Virus record (IMG/VR): IMGVR_UViG_3300030202_003502
Location: 25,662-79,201 of that record
Reading direction: 5' to 3' (one strand)
DNA from: a virus
DNA length: 53,540 nt
Under the pieces are notes generated by a model. It worked only from the letters and a program-made list of their open reading frames with translations, did no database searches and was not told where the DNA came from. The position numbers and the translations under genes were made by a program. Position 1 is the first letter of the stretch. Each line of letters starts with the position of its first letter. Positions 47,036 through 53,540 of this stretch are shown here, piece by piece.

Positions 47036-48282
47036 ATAACCGGATTAGTTTTGTATGTTGTAGTTTTTTTACTAATTTCTTTATCAGATTCTGTAATCTT
47101 TTGTCCTATATTATCTTGCATCAAAAACGAACAGCCACTATCTCTAAGTTCGCCATTAACAAATTTCATAACCTGTTCGGTATATGCTTTTGCTGTGGTA
47201 ACTGGTACATTTTGTGCTATATGATTCCAACATCCTGGAGATACATTCATATCAAAGTCATGCGGGAGTCCCATAAGGTGCATGCATTCTCTGATGTTTA
47301 AAAATCTATCTTCAGTTGGATGTACCAATACATGCATATTTTTTCCAATGATTGCATTTACATATTGTCCTACAAAAAATGGACTGCTATCCCAAAAGCC
47401 TTTACCGTCTTCTATCTTACGCTTAATGTGATCAAGTTTTAATCTTTCTTCACCTTCGTAATCAGGATAATTTTTATCCATCCATTGAATAGCATCATCA
47501 ACCCAGCCTGCTTTACTTATGTAATGATATAATGCACCAACATAACTTTGTCTAAATTCCAGATCGGTCATACCAGTTTTTTCCAAAACATATTCATAAA
47601 GTTTCCAATCAGTAACTGGATGATTCCTTGTAAAAAATTGATCTTGGTATGAAGCTTCTTTAGGTATTTGTTTAAGGTATTCAATGAGGTCTAACGAATC
47701 TTCAGTCCTTTCCATATAATCAAATATAGGAGCATTTTTCCCTTTCCAAAAGAAGTAAAAAGTTCTTCTACGGTGTTGTGGTATTCCATGCAGATATGTA
47801 TCAGTTTTAACAACGCTAAATGAATATCCATACTGTGCTGCTATTTCTCTAAGCTTTCTTCTAACACCTGCTCCTACTTTTGTATATAAGCCTGGTGCAT
47901 TTTCTCCCCAAAATACTTTAGGTCCTAAATTCTCCAATACATAATGAGCAGATTTATACATCCAATCATTTTGAGCAGCATCGCTACCTCTAGCGGATTC
48001 ACTTCCTCTTGCATTATTTAACATCGATAAACCTGCACAAGGACAAACGGTACTTACAAAATCAAGCTTTCCATAATGTTCGTTTTTAATTCCAGGCGTG
48101 ATTAAGTCATCCTCATCTTCTGGTATAATATAACTTGGAACTTCTGGTAAATAACTTTGTATATGTGAGTCGTTTTTACCAAATGCATCCCAGCTTATTA
48201 AAAATTCTGGATCATTACCTGTAGCTTTTTTGTTGGCTACTGTCATTCCACCTATGAGTGGTATTATCGTTGCGTATTTCAT
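47032..48282 (-). CDS. DNA (cytosine-5) methyltransferase-like
   Basis: A C5-methyltransferase fold of 416 aa. The catalytic motif IV is T-V-C-P-C-A-G-L-S (Cys82 in the P-C position), motif VI is G-E-N-A-P-G (Glu127), motif VIII is P-Q-H-R-R-R (168-173), and motif X is a variant N-V-P-V-T-T-A-K-A-Y. The first motif is weak (P-L-I-G-G-M instead of F-A-G-x-G-G). The target-recognition region spans residues 200-320. It may protect phage DNA or start further base modification. Its ATG overlaps the stop of the SET gene (ATGA). The four-base overlap with the DUF2452 gene also suggests one operon. Confidence 0.85.
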   Translation of the reverse strand: MKYATIIPLIGGMTVANKKATGNDPEFLISWDAFGKNDSHIQSYLPEVPSYIIPEDEDDLITPGIKNEHYGKLDFVSTVCPCAGLSMLNNARGSESARGSDAAQNDWMYKSAHYVLENLGPKVFWGENAPGLYTKVGAGVRRKLREIAAQYGYSFSVVKTDTYLHGIPQHRRRTFYFFWKGKNAPIFDYMERTEDSLDLIEYLKQIPKEASYQDQFFTRNHPVTDWKLYEYVLEKTGMTDLEFRQSYVGALYHYISKAGWVDDAIQWMDKNYPDYEGEERLKLDHIKRKIEDGKGFWDSSPFFVGQYVNAIIGKNMHVLVHPTEDRFLNIRECMHLMGLPHDFDMNVSPGCWNHIAQNVPVTTAKAYTEQVMKFVNGELRDSGCSFLMQDNIGQKITESDKEISKKTTTYKTNPVI

Positions 48283-48677
48283 ATTCTTTTCCCTTTCTTT
48301 TCCCAGTCCATAAATTCTGTATAGTAATCAATAAATATTTCTTCACCTGCTTTAACATCGTTTGTTGTATAAAAGATAATAAGTCTTTCCTTTTCATTAA
48401 AATACCAATTAGCATTACATGTTTCTTTAGTATTATATGCACAACCAAAACCAAAAGGTATCATTACTTCTGCGTGTGCGGAATCTTTAGGAAAGGCAAA
48501 ACAGTTACAATATAAAGCAGCTTGTCCACTATTTTCATATGCCTTTCTGTCTAAAAATAAACCGTGAGATTGTTCCAATATATCTCCTTTTGCTATATCA
48601 CTTTTTGCAAAAACGCCCCAACCGTGAACAGAACTCTTTCTTACCTCTATTCTGTTTGATGAAAATAATTTATCCAT
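48279..48677 (-). CDS. SET-domain protein (probable lysine methyltransferase), 132 aa
   Basis: A short, nearly pure SET domain. It opens S-S-V-H-G-W-G-V-F-A-K, has G-D-I-L-E-Q, a middle G-F-G-C-A-Y-N-T...C-N-A-N-W-Y-F-N (the N-H-S-C-x-P-N region in variant form), and ends D-V-K-A-G-E-E-I-F-I-D-Y-Y-T-E, the usual G-E-E-(L/I)-x-x-x-Y motif. Viral SET proteins such as the chlorella virus enzyme methylate host histone lysines. Here the target could be the Hc1 histone-like protein encoded at the right edge, or a host or virion protein. It overlaps the ends of its neighbours by four bases or fewer. Confidence 0.82.
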   Translation of the reverse strand: MDKLFSSNRIEVRKSSVHGWGVFAKSDIAKGDILEQSHGLFLDRKAYENSGQAALYCNCFAFPKDSAHAEVMIPFGFGCAYNTKETCNANWYFNEKERLIIFYTTNDVKAGEEIFIDYYTEFMDWEKKGKRI

Positions 48678-49723
48678 TAATGTATTTTTTCAATTTCTTT
48701 AATCGTATCTTCAAGAGCTACTTGTTTTTCTATCCAATCATAAGTTTTCTTCATACCTTCAATTAAAGGCTCAGATACTTTCCATCCTACTTTTTCTGCA
48801 TAAAGAGTATTATCTGAATTTCTACCATTTACACCTATAGGACATTTATGACCATATTTTTTAACAAAGTCTTCTCCATCAATATTATGAATTGTTAAAT
48901 CTCTACCAGAAACCTCGATAGCCATTTTAGCAAAATCATTTATTGCAATCATTTCTTCAGATCCTATATTAACAGGTCCTACAAAATCACCACGGGTAAA
49001 ACGAACTGTTGCTTCGATACATTCATCAATATATAAGAATGATCTTGTTTGTGAACCAGGCCCCCATACTTCGACAGATCCTCCTTCCTCAGCTCGTGCA
49101 GCTTTTCTACACATAGCAGCTGGAGCTTTTTCTCTTCCACCATCCCAGGTACCTTCAGGGCCAAATATATTGTGGTATCGAGCGACCCTTACATTTAAGC
49201 CATAATTTTTCATAAAGGCTAAAAACATTCTTTCACTAAATAGTTTTTCCCAGCCATATTCAGAATCTGGGTTTGCAGGATAAGCAGAGTCTTCAGTACA
49301 ATTAGGATTGTTTGGATCCAATTGATTATGTTCTGGGTACATGCATGCAGATGAAGAATAAAACATTACATCTACATTTTTATTTCTTGCTGCTTCGTAT
49401 GCTACATTCATATTTACAAGGGCAGAGTTATGCATAATATCTGCGTCGTTCTCTCCAGTAAAAACAAATCCTGCACCACCCATATCAGCAGCAAATTGAT
49501 AAACCTCAGTCCATCTCTCATCAGGTTGAATAGGGCAGTTCATTACCTTTTCAACAAACAAAGGATTTCTAAGATCACCTTGAACAAAATCGTCTGCTTC
49601 AGTTTCTGCAAACTCTGGATATTTTAAATCGACTGCTCTTACCCAGAAGCCTTCCTTTTTTAATCTCTTGACCATGTGGCTTCCAATAAAACCTCCACCG
49701 CCTAATACTAATGCTGTTTTCAT
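48677..49723 (-). CDS. GDP-mannose 3,5-epimerase-like NAD-dependent epimerase
   Basis: A short-chain dehydrogenase/epimerase of 348 aa. It shows G-G-G-G-F-I-G-S (8-15), A-A-D-M-G-G-A-G-F, S-S-A-C-M-Y-P (Cys127), Y-G-W-E-K (Tyr156, Lys160), H-N-I-F-G-P-E-G-T-W and G-G-R-E-K-A-P-A-A (Lys199). The string A-D-M-G-G-x-G-F...S-S-A-C-x-Y-P-E...G-P-x-G-T-W-x-G-G-R-E-K-A-P-A-A matches GDP-mannose 3,5-epimerase of plants and bacteria, including the catalytic Cys and Lys. It would make GDP-L-galactose or GDP-gulose. It is followed upstream by three sugar-transfer genes, so its product is probably used by them. Confidence 0.88.
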   Translation of the reverse strand: MKTALVLGGGGFIGSHMVKRLKKEGFWVRAVDLKYPEFAETEADDFVQGDLRNPLFVEKVMNCPIQPDERWTEVYQFAADMGGAGFVFTGENDADIMHNSALVNMNVAYEAARNKNVDVMFYSSSACMYPEHNQLDPNNPNCTEDSAYPANPDSEYGWEKLFSERMFLAFMKNYGLNVRVARYHNIFGPEGTWDGGREKAPAAMCRKAARAEEGGSVEVWGPGSQTRSFLYIDECIEATVRFTRGDFVGPVNIGSEEMIAINDFAKMAIEVSGRDLTIHNIDGEDFVKKYGHKCPIGVNGRNSDNTLYAEKVGWKVSEPLIEGMKKTYDWIEKQVALEDTIKEIEKIH

Positions 49724-49734
49724 TTATTTAATTT

Positions 49735-50748
49735 TTATTGTGTTATACTTTCTAAATACTTAGACCCAAAATGTTCCTTAGCATTTTCTAATTCTTTTGG
49801 ATCAGACATAGTATTTCTATAAGTGTTCCAAAATTTAAGAGTTTCCTTAGGGAAGAATTTTTCGTAATCACCTTCTGATTCGATAAAGTCTAATGTATTT
49901 CTATATCCTATTACTTCGTTTTCAAGATTTGTTACAAGGTCTTGTAAATTTCTGTCTTGGTAGACTGTCGCTACATCATAAATAACAGAATCTGGAAAAT
50001 GGTGTTGTAGAATATAAGATCCCCAAATATCATCCATACGACCTACGAAAGGTAGTACTGCATAGTATGGCATTACCTGGCCTGCTAAGAATGTATTTTG
50101 AGAATTAAAAGGAGCCTTTTGAGTTGAACCATAGGCTTCTTCGATATCTTTGTAATCAACACAAGGCTTATGAGTTAACCTAGCCATTGCATCAATATCA
50201 GGATCGCCGTCCCATAAATTTGCTTGTACTAAACATACCTTCTTTTGATATCCTTTGTACTCTACATCATGTCTTGTTTGTAAATGTTGAATAGGATATC
50301 CTCTATGCCATACATGGTTATCTTCTGTTACCGATAAAGGATCAAAGTAATCACTTCTTTTAGAAGAGTATGCTTTATAGTTTACCTCTTGTCCTATTTT
50401 AACATCCTGTCCCCAATTATCATAAGGAATATTATCGTCATCTACAGTTGCTACGACTGATGCTCCATTTGCATAAGCATAAGCAAAACCAATATTTCTT
50501 CTTTGAATAGTTTTCCATCCTATAGTTTCTGATAATTCAGGAAAACACTTATCCTGTTCAGTAGGATCTAAATAAATTACATTTTGAAATTGTTCTTCCA
50601 ATTTACGGTATTCTGCATGTGGAGTTTTTGTATCTCCTACAATTAAGAATGTCCATTTTTGACTAGGTTGATTCGCGATTTGACAGAATTTCATTGTTGC
50701 TTCTGTTGGCGAATTTATAGTTGTTGTTACAATAAATCTTTTTTCCAT
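49735..50748 (-). CDS. STELLO/DUF288-like glycosyltransferase
   Basis: A 337-residue GT-A-type protein. Signature pieces are T-T-T-I-N-S-P-T, W-T-F-L-I-V-G-D-T-K-T-P, V-I-Y-L-D-P-T-E-Q, R-R-N-I-G-F-A-Y-A-Y-A-N-G-A, and the metal-binding V-D-D-D-N-I-P near residue 105. This combination matches DUF288 / STELLO-type proteins, which act in glycan assembly. The acceptor is unknown; a virion protein, modified DNA base or host surface glycan are the options. It is the middle gene of the sugar cassette, reading into the epimerase gene. Confidence 0.75.
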   Translation of the reverse strand: MEKRFIVTTTINSPTEATMKFCQIANQPSQKWTFLIVGDTKTPHAEYRKLEEQFQNVIYLDPTEQDKCFPELSETIGWKTIQRRNIGFAYAYANGASVVATVDDDNIPYDNWGQDVKIGQEVNYKAYSSKRSDYFDPLSVTEDNHVWHRGYPIQHLQTRHDVEYKGYQKKVCLVQANLWDGDPDIDAMARLTHKPCVDYKDIEEAYGSTQKAPFNSQNTFLAGQVMPYYAVLPFVGRMDDIWGSYILQHHFPDSVIYDVATVYQDRNLQDLVTNLENEVIGYRNTLDFIESEGDYEKFFPKETLKFWNTYRNTMSDPKELENAKEHFGSKYLESITQ

Positions 50749-50783
50749 TTTTTTATTATTTTACATTAAAATTTTAATTTGTT

Positions 50784-51722
50784 TCAAAACAGGGACTTTG
50801 ATTTTTCGCAGTATAATTTGCCCTTAAGTTCATACTGTGCATTATATAAAAACCCAAACCTCCATTCAATGCCTGGAAGAAAGGATCTCAAAAAGTCAGG
50901 TTTCTTTTTACCAACCGCATAATGTAATAATGCAGGAACCTTACTCTTTAATGATTTATCTGCTGGGTTTTTTCCAATTGATAAAACCAATCTTAAATCT
51001 TCACCAATAAACGGTTCTACCGTTTTACCTTCTTTCATTAATCTGTGTATATTGAAATGGTGGAATCTTTGTTCTACTGTCCAACTTGTGTATCCTTCAA
51101 AATCATAATACATATGATGTGACCATGCATGTTTCATAAATCTTTCAAAGTAGTATTCTAATTTAGGATCTACACCGTAAAGCATATTACCGCAATTTAA
51201 AGATAGTGAATTCATTTCTTCTAAAGTAAATTCACTTTCAAACATTTCATTAAATGCAGCAAGAGTTTCATATTTATCTTTGTTTCTTAAAGTAAACAGA
51301 TTCTCCTTTTTAAAAGCATACCCTTTATATTTGTCAAACATATAACTTAAGTCCTTAAAGATAAACACATCATCGTCAGAAGTATAAGTTCTTTCTACTT
51401 TGTATTTTTCGTTTAAGTAAATAGGCATTAAGATTTTAAACATTGCGCCATGAGTTAATAAAAACTCTTTGGCTTTACCTTCATACCTATGTTTTTCAAT
51501 ATAATACTTGTAAAGTTGCTTAACATCTATAAGAGTGGCTTTCTTGAATATTGGAACATCATGATTACCTATTACGTGTCTTACTTGATTAAGCTTAACT
51601 TTTGTTGTATCTACAAATAAGTAGATATCAAAGTTTTCATCAATATCTTTTGGATAATATGATAACATAATGTTTATCCACTCAAGATTTGATACTCCTA
51701 TTCCAACTGCGTTTTTCTTCAT
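50784..51722 (-). CDS. GT-A glycosyltransferase-like protein, 312 aa
   Basis: A 312-residue protein with Y-T-S-D-D-D-V-F-I-F-K-D near residue 120, which reads as the D-x-D metal motif of GT-A enzymes. Later come L-N-C-G-N-M-L-Y-G-V and L-L-H-Y-A-V-G-K-K-K-P, the latter resembling the H-x-x-G-x-x-K-P tail of GT8-type enzymes. The N-terminal V-G-I-G-V-S-N-L-E-W-I resembles the start of such folds. It is two bases from the next gene upstream. The donor sugar is unknown. Confidence 0.65.
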   Translation of the reverse strand: MKKNAVGIGVSNLEWINIMLSYYPKDIDENFDIYLFVDTTKVKLNQVRHVIGNHDVPIFKKATLIDVKQLYKYYIEKHRYEGKAKEFLLTHGAMFKILMPIYLNEKYKVERTYTSDDDVFIFKDLSYMFDKYKGYAFKKENLFTLRNKDKYETLAAFNEMFESEFTLEEMNSLSLNCGNMLYGVDPKLEYYFERFMKHAWSHHMYYDFEGYTSWTVEQRFHHFNIHRLMKEGKTVEPFIGEDLRLVLSIGKNPADKSLKSKVPALLHYAVGKKKPDFLRSFLPGIEWRFGFLYNAQYELKGKLYCEKSKSLF

Positions 51723-51723
51723 A

Positions 51724-53085
51724 TTAAAATAATGTTGGTTTTGCTTTTACTTCGATTTGCTTTTCCTTTTTAGGATATAAAGCATCTCCTTCCGCAAGTA
51801 ACTTTTTATCGATACCTACTTCTTCTAAATTTTTATTAATAAGATCTAACATAAACTTACCAGTATATGCATCGCTTATTAAGAGTTCTTGTAAATGTTG
51901 TACGAATTTAATTCTTTTATCAGGATTAGCGTCAAAGTATTCCATCTTTTTGTAAAAGTCATCAGCTGATGTTACTCTTAATGGATGTTCCTTTGGAACT
52001 ATATGATATTGTGTATCGTAATCAGGATGGAGAAAAGGTACTACTCCTAATTGTAACATTTCAGCATACTTACTTGTTACCCAGCCTGCTGCTGTTGGAA
52101 GTACTAATGTATATCTTGTTTCTCCAAATGTTTTATCTAGATCTTCAGTTGCAATGTAACCTTTTAGTTGTGGGTTATCTGCCTTAAAGAAATCAGACCA
52201 TTTACCGTATATCCTTGCCTTTTGTTCAGGATCTCTATCCAATACATACTCTTTAAGTATATTGAATCTTAAATCTTCCTTAGCGGTAGGAGGAGATAAC
52301 TGCATAGATACAATTGTAAACTTATGTGGTTTATCTACATTCTCAGGGTTTACTACTCCGCCGTCAATAAGATTCATTTTTTCAATACCGCTATATCGTG
52401 AAACTATATTTCTTGTAATATAATCTCCGTCATTTTCTAATGCAGCATCACGTTTAAGTTCACTTACACCGAACCAACTGATATCAAAATCCTGTTGCCC
52501 TAATACTTTTTGTGGTAAGTTTGTTATATCTCTATACCTCATTGAAGGTTTAACATACCTTGGATCTGTTGCTAATAACCACCACTTAAGCCCAGTCATA
52601 TTTAAATAATAAATAACTTCACTCGCATAGAATAAAGTCATATCTAAACATTTAACCGGTTTGAAAGGTGGTTTAAGAGTATTTAGGTATCCTGGTAAAG
52701 CTGTCGTAGACCATCCTTGAGATGTAAAGCCAATACCATAATCTGCCTTTATACCTGCATCTTTAAGTATTTCATAATACCTCATATAATACTGCCGTCT
52801 TTCTTCGAGAGTATTTGGTTTAGGTCTATTATGTAATTCTGGGAATACTGTATAAGGATCAAAAATCTTACCTTCTGGATCTATCTCCTTTCGTTGAGAG
52901 TGGCTGATTCTTTTCCAATCACTCTTGGATAGAAGCAGCACTCTTTCAACATTAGGATTCTTTAGTAAGAGACGGATTGTAGAAAAATACTCAGAAGTAC
53001 CGTCAGACCTTAAGAGTTTCTTTTTATCAAATTTAATTGCCGAACCAACTGCAAAATATGCAACTGTAACTTTTTTGTTTTCCAT
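51724..53085 (-). CDS. GT-B-like glycosyltransferase, 453 aa
   Basis: A 453-residue protein. The C-terminal half has Y-T-L-V-L-P-T-A-A-G-W-V-T-S-K-Y-A-E-M-L-Q-L-G-V-V-P-F-L, a typical GT-B nucleotide-sugar site (K-x-x-E-x-L-x-x-G-x-x-P). It is followed by a helical tail much like that of T4 alpha-glucosyltransferase, where S-K-x-N-x-K-Y and E-L-G-A-C-G-T-I-P-V-F occur. The N-terminal half has no clear motif. It could glycosylate DNA bases or a protein. It leads the leftward sugar cassette. Confidence 0.65.
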   Translation of the reverse strand: MENKKVTVAYFAVGSAIKFDKKKLLRSDGTSEYFSTIRLLLKNPNVERVLLLSKSDWKRISHSQRKEIDPEGKIFDPYTVFPELHNRPKPNTLEERRQYYMRYYEILKDAGIKADYGIGFTSQGWSTTALPGYLNTLKPPFKPVKCLDMTLFYASEVIYYLNMTGLKWWLLATDPRYVKPSMRYRDITNLPQKVLGQQDFDISWFGVSELKRDAALENDGDYITRNIVSRYSGIEKMNLIDGGVVNPENVDKPHKFTIVSMQLSPPTAKEDLRFNILKEYVLDRDPEQKARIYGKWSDFFKADNPQLKGYIATEDLDKTFGETRYTLVLPTAAGWVTSKYAEMLQLGVVPFLHPDYDTQYHIVPKEHPLRVTSADDFYKKMEYFDANPDKRIKFVQHLQELLISDAYTGKFMLDLINKNLEEVGIDKKLLAEGDALYPKKEKQIEVKAKPTLF

Positions 53086-53096
53086 TCTTTTTTTAA

Positions 53097-53108
53097 TTTA
53101 TATATGTC
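53097..53108 (-). promoter_or_regulatory. Promoter-like box before the GT-B gene
   Basis: GACATATATAAA on the minus strand, 11 bases before the ATG at 53085. It is a variant of the GAATATATAAAA late element, with further TATATA sequence just upstream. Confidence 0.35.
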
Positions 53109-53154
53109 CTGGTGTATATAAATTATACGGAAAAAAAGAAAAAAGTTTTAAGTT

Positions 53155-53331
53155 TTACATTTTATTTTTAGTGTCCTGTACGTGTACTCTTAAATCTTGA
53201 GATAATTTTTTAACTTCTTGCATTGCTTTTCTGATTCTTACAGCAGATGCTTTATTTCCTTTAACGTAAAACTTTTCCACGTCTTCTTCAGCTCCGCTGA
53301 TTAGTTCTTTGATTTGTTCAAATAATTCCAT
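53155..53331 (-). CDS. Histone H1-like protein (Hc1 family), 58 aa
   Basis: A 58-residue protein starting M-E-L-F-E-Q-I-K-E-L-I and containing K-F-Y-V-K-G-N-K-A-S-A-V-R-I-R-K-A-M-Q-E-V-K-K. The K-G-N-K-A-x-x-x-R-x-R-K-A block is the hallmark of the small Hc1 histone-like proteins of Bacteroidetes and of marine phages that infect them. It probably binds and compacts DNA. It is too short for ordinary ORF cut-offs. A late-type box lies at 53349-53362. If the SET-domain enzyme has a phage target, this lysine-rich protein is a candidate. Confidence 0.8.
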   Translation of the reverse strand: MELFEQIKELISGAEEDVEKFYVKGNKASAVRIRKAMQEVKKLSQDLRVHVQDTKNKM

Positions 53332-53348
53332 AGTGTCTTTTTTGTTTG

Positions 53349-53362
53349 TTTTATATATATTT
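53349..53362 (-). promoter_or_regulatory. Candidate promoter before the Hc1 gene
   Basis: AAATATATATAAAA on the minus strand, 17 bases before the ATG at 53331. It overlaps the stop codon of the partial gene to the right. Confidence 0.4.
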
Positions 53363-53540
53363 ATCTTCGATTAGGTTTTAATACCACACAGAAACGATAT
53401 TTACTGTTTTCATAATTTGGTATACATTGGTCAAAAATTGTTAGATGAAGATTATGCTTTTTCGCAAAATCTATAAACCATTGCTTTTCATAATAGAAAT
53501 GTTTAAGACCTTTATAGTCAGTATCATAATTAGGAGTAGT
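53361..53540 (-). CDS. C-terminal end of a methyltransferase-like protein (cut by window edge)
   Basis: Only the last 59 residues and TAA are in the window. They contain Y-Y-E-K-Q-W-F-I-D-F-A-K-K-H, L-T-I-F-D-Q-C-I-P-N-Y-E-N-S-K-Y-R-F, and end V-V-L-K-P-N-R-R. The I-F-D-Q-x-I...N-S-x-Y-R-F-x-V pattern resembles the ends of class I SAM-dependent methyltransferases found with sugar genes. That match is weak because most of the protein is outside the window. Confidence 0.5.
   Translation of the reverse strand, partial: TTPNYDTDYKGLKHFYYEKQWFIDFAKKHNLHLTIFDQCIPNYENSKYRFCVVLKPNRR

Noticed and set aside
1-53540. Ordinary tRNA genes, integrase, repressor or attachment sites
   Set aside because: I looked for cloverleaf patterns and lysogeny genes and saw none. 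The only tRNA-like structure is the tmRNA.

Overview
The window is a 53.5 kb piece of a large A+T-rich T4-like myovirus genome. The T4 core is plain: topoisomerase subunits (52, 39), tail tube and sheath (19, 18), terminase (17, 16), capsid, prohead protease and portal (23, 21, 20), head completion (4), late sigma (55), recombination nuclease (46/47), helicase (41), UvsX, polymerase (43, C-terminal part only), clamp and clamp loader (45, 44, probably 62) and RNase H. Three signs point to a Bacteroidetes (probably flavobacterial, perhaps marine) host: start codons lack Shine-Dalgarno sequences and sit behind A-rich leaders, there is a Bacteroidetes-style Hc1 histone-like gene, and there is a DUF2452 gene. 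Host assignment is inference.

Every gene but one reads leftward (minus strand). From the right edge to the left edge: a partial gene and the Hc1 gene (53.5-53.1 kb); a sugar and modification cassette of three glycosyltransferase-like genes, a GDP-mannose 3,5-epimerase, a SET-domain protein and a cytosine-5 methyltransferase (53.1-47 kb); the replication and recombination block 45, 43C, uvsX, 41, 47, 46 (46.6-38.6 kb); a head block with 15-like, 55, 4, 20, a fused protease/scaffold, 23 and an EF-hand coiled-coil protein (38.6-27.7 kb); the lone plus-strand gene at 26.5 kb; 44, RNase H and a 62-like gene (26.4-23.5 kb); a membrane protein and neck or virion proteins (23.5-17.4 kb); 16, a GroES-like cochaperonin, 17, 18, 19 (17.4-10.9 kb); a GIY-YIG endonuclease, the 26/51 pair and a 1141-residue tape-measure candidate (10.4-5.2 kb); a phosphoesterase and DexA-like exonuclease (5.2-3.8 kb); a phage-encoded tmRNA (3.35-3.02 kb); a 59-residue gene; and 39 and 52 at the left edge.

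Most notable: (1) a complete tmRNA with its own tag, read as DKAEYAMAA with an optional leading A; (2) a DNA polymerase present only as a C-terminal fragment carrying motifs B and C; (3) a prohead protease fused to nine tandem 14-residue repeats that look like scaffold; (4) a degenerate Hint (intein-like) domain at the N-terminus of a virion-region protein, bracketed by an in-frame 12-bp direct repeat; (5) an out-of-frame overlap of 26 and 51 just before the tape-measure gene, resembling tail-assembly-chaperone frameshift pairs; (6) a recurring motif GAATATATAAAA (and variants) about 11-23 bases before many late genes, a candidate late promoter with very short leaders. Five strong hairpin-plus-U-run terminators close leftward units, including one after the capsid gene.

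Functions were assigned by reading motifs by eye. No database search, alignment or structure prediction was run.
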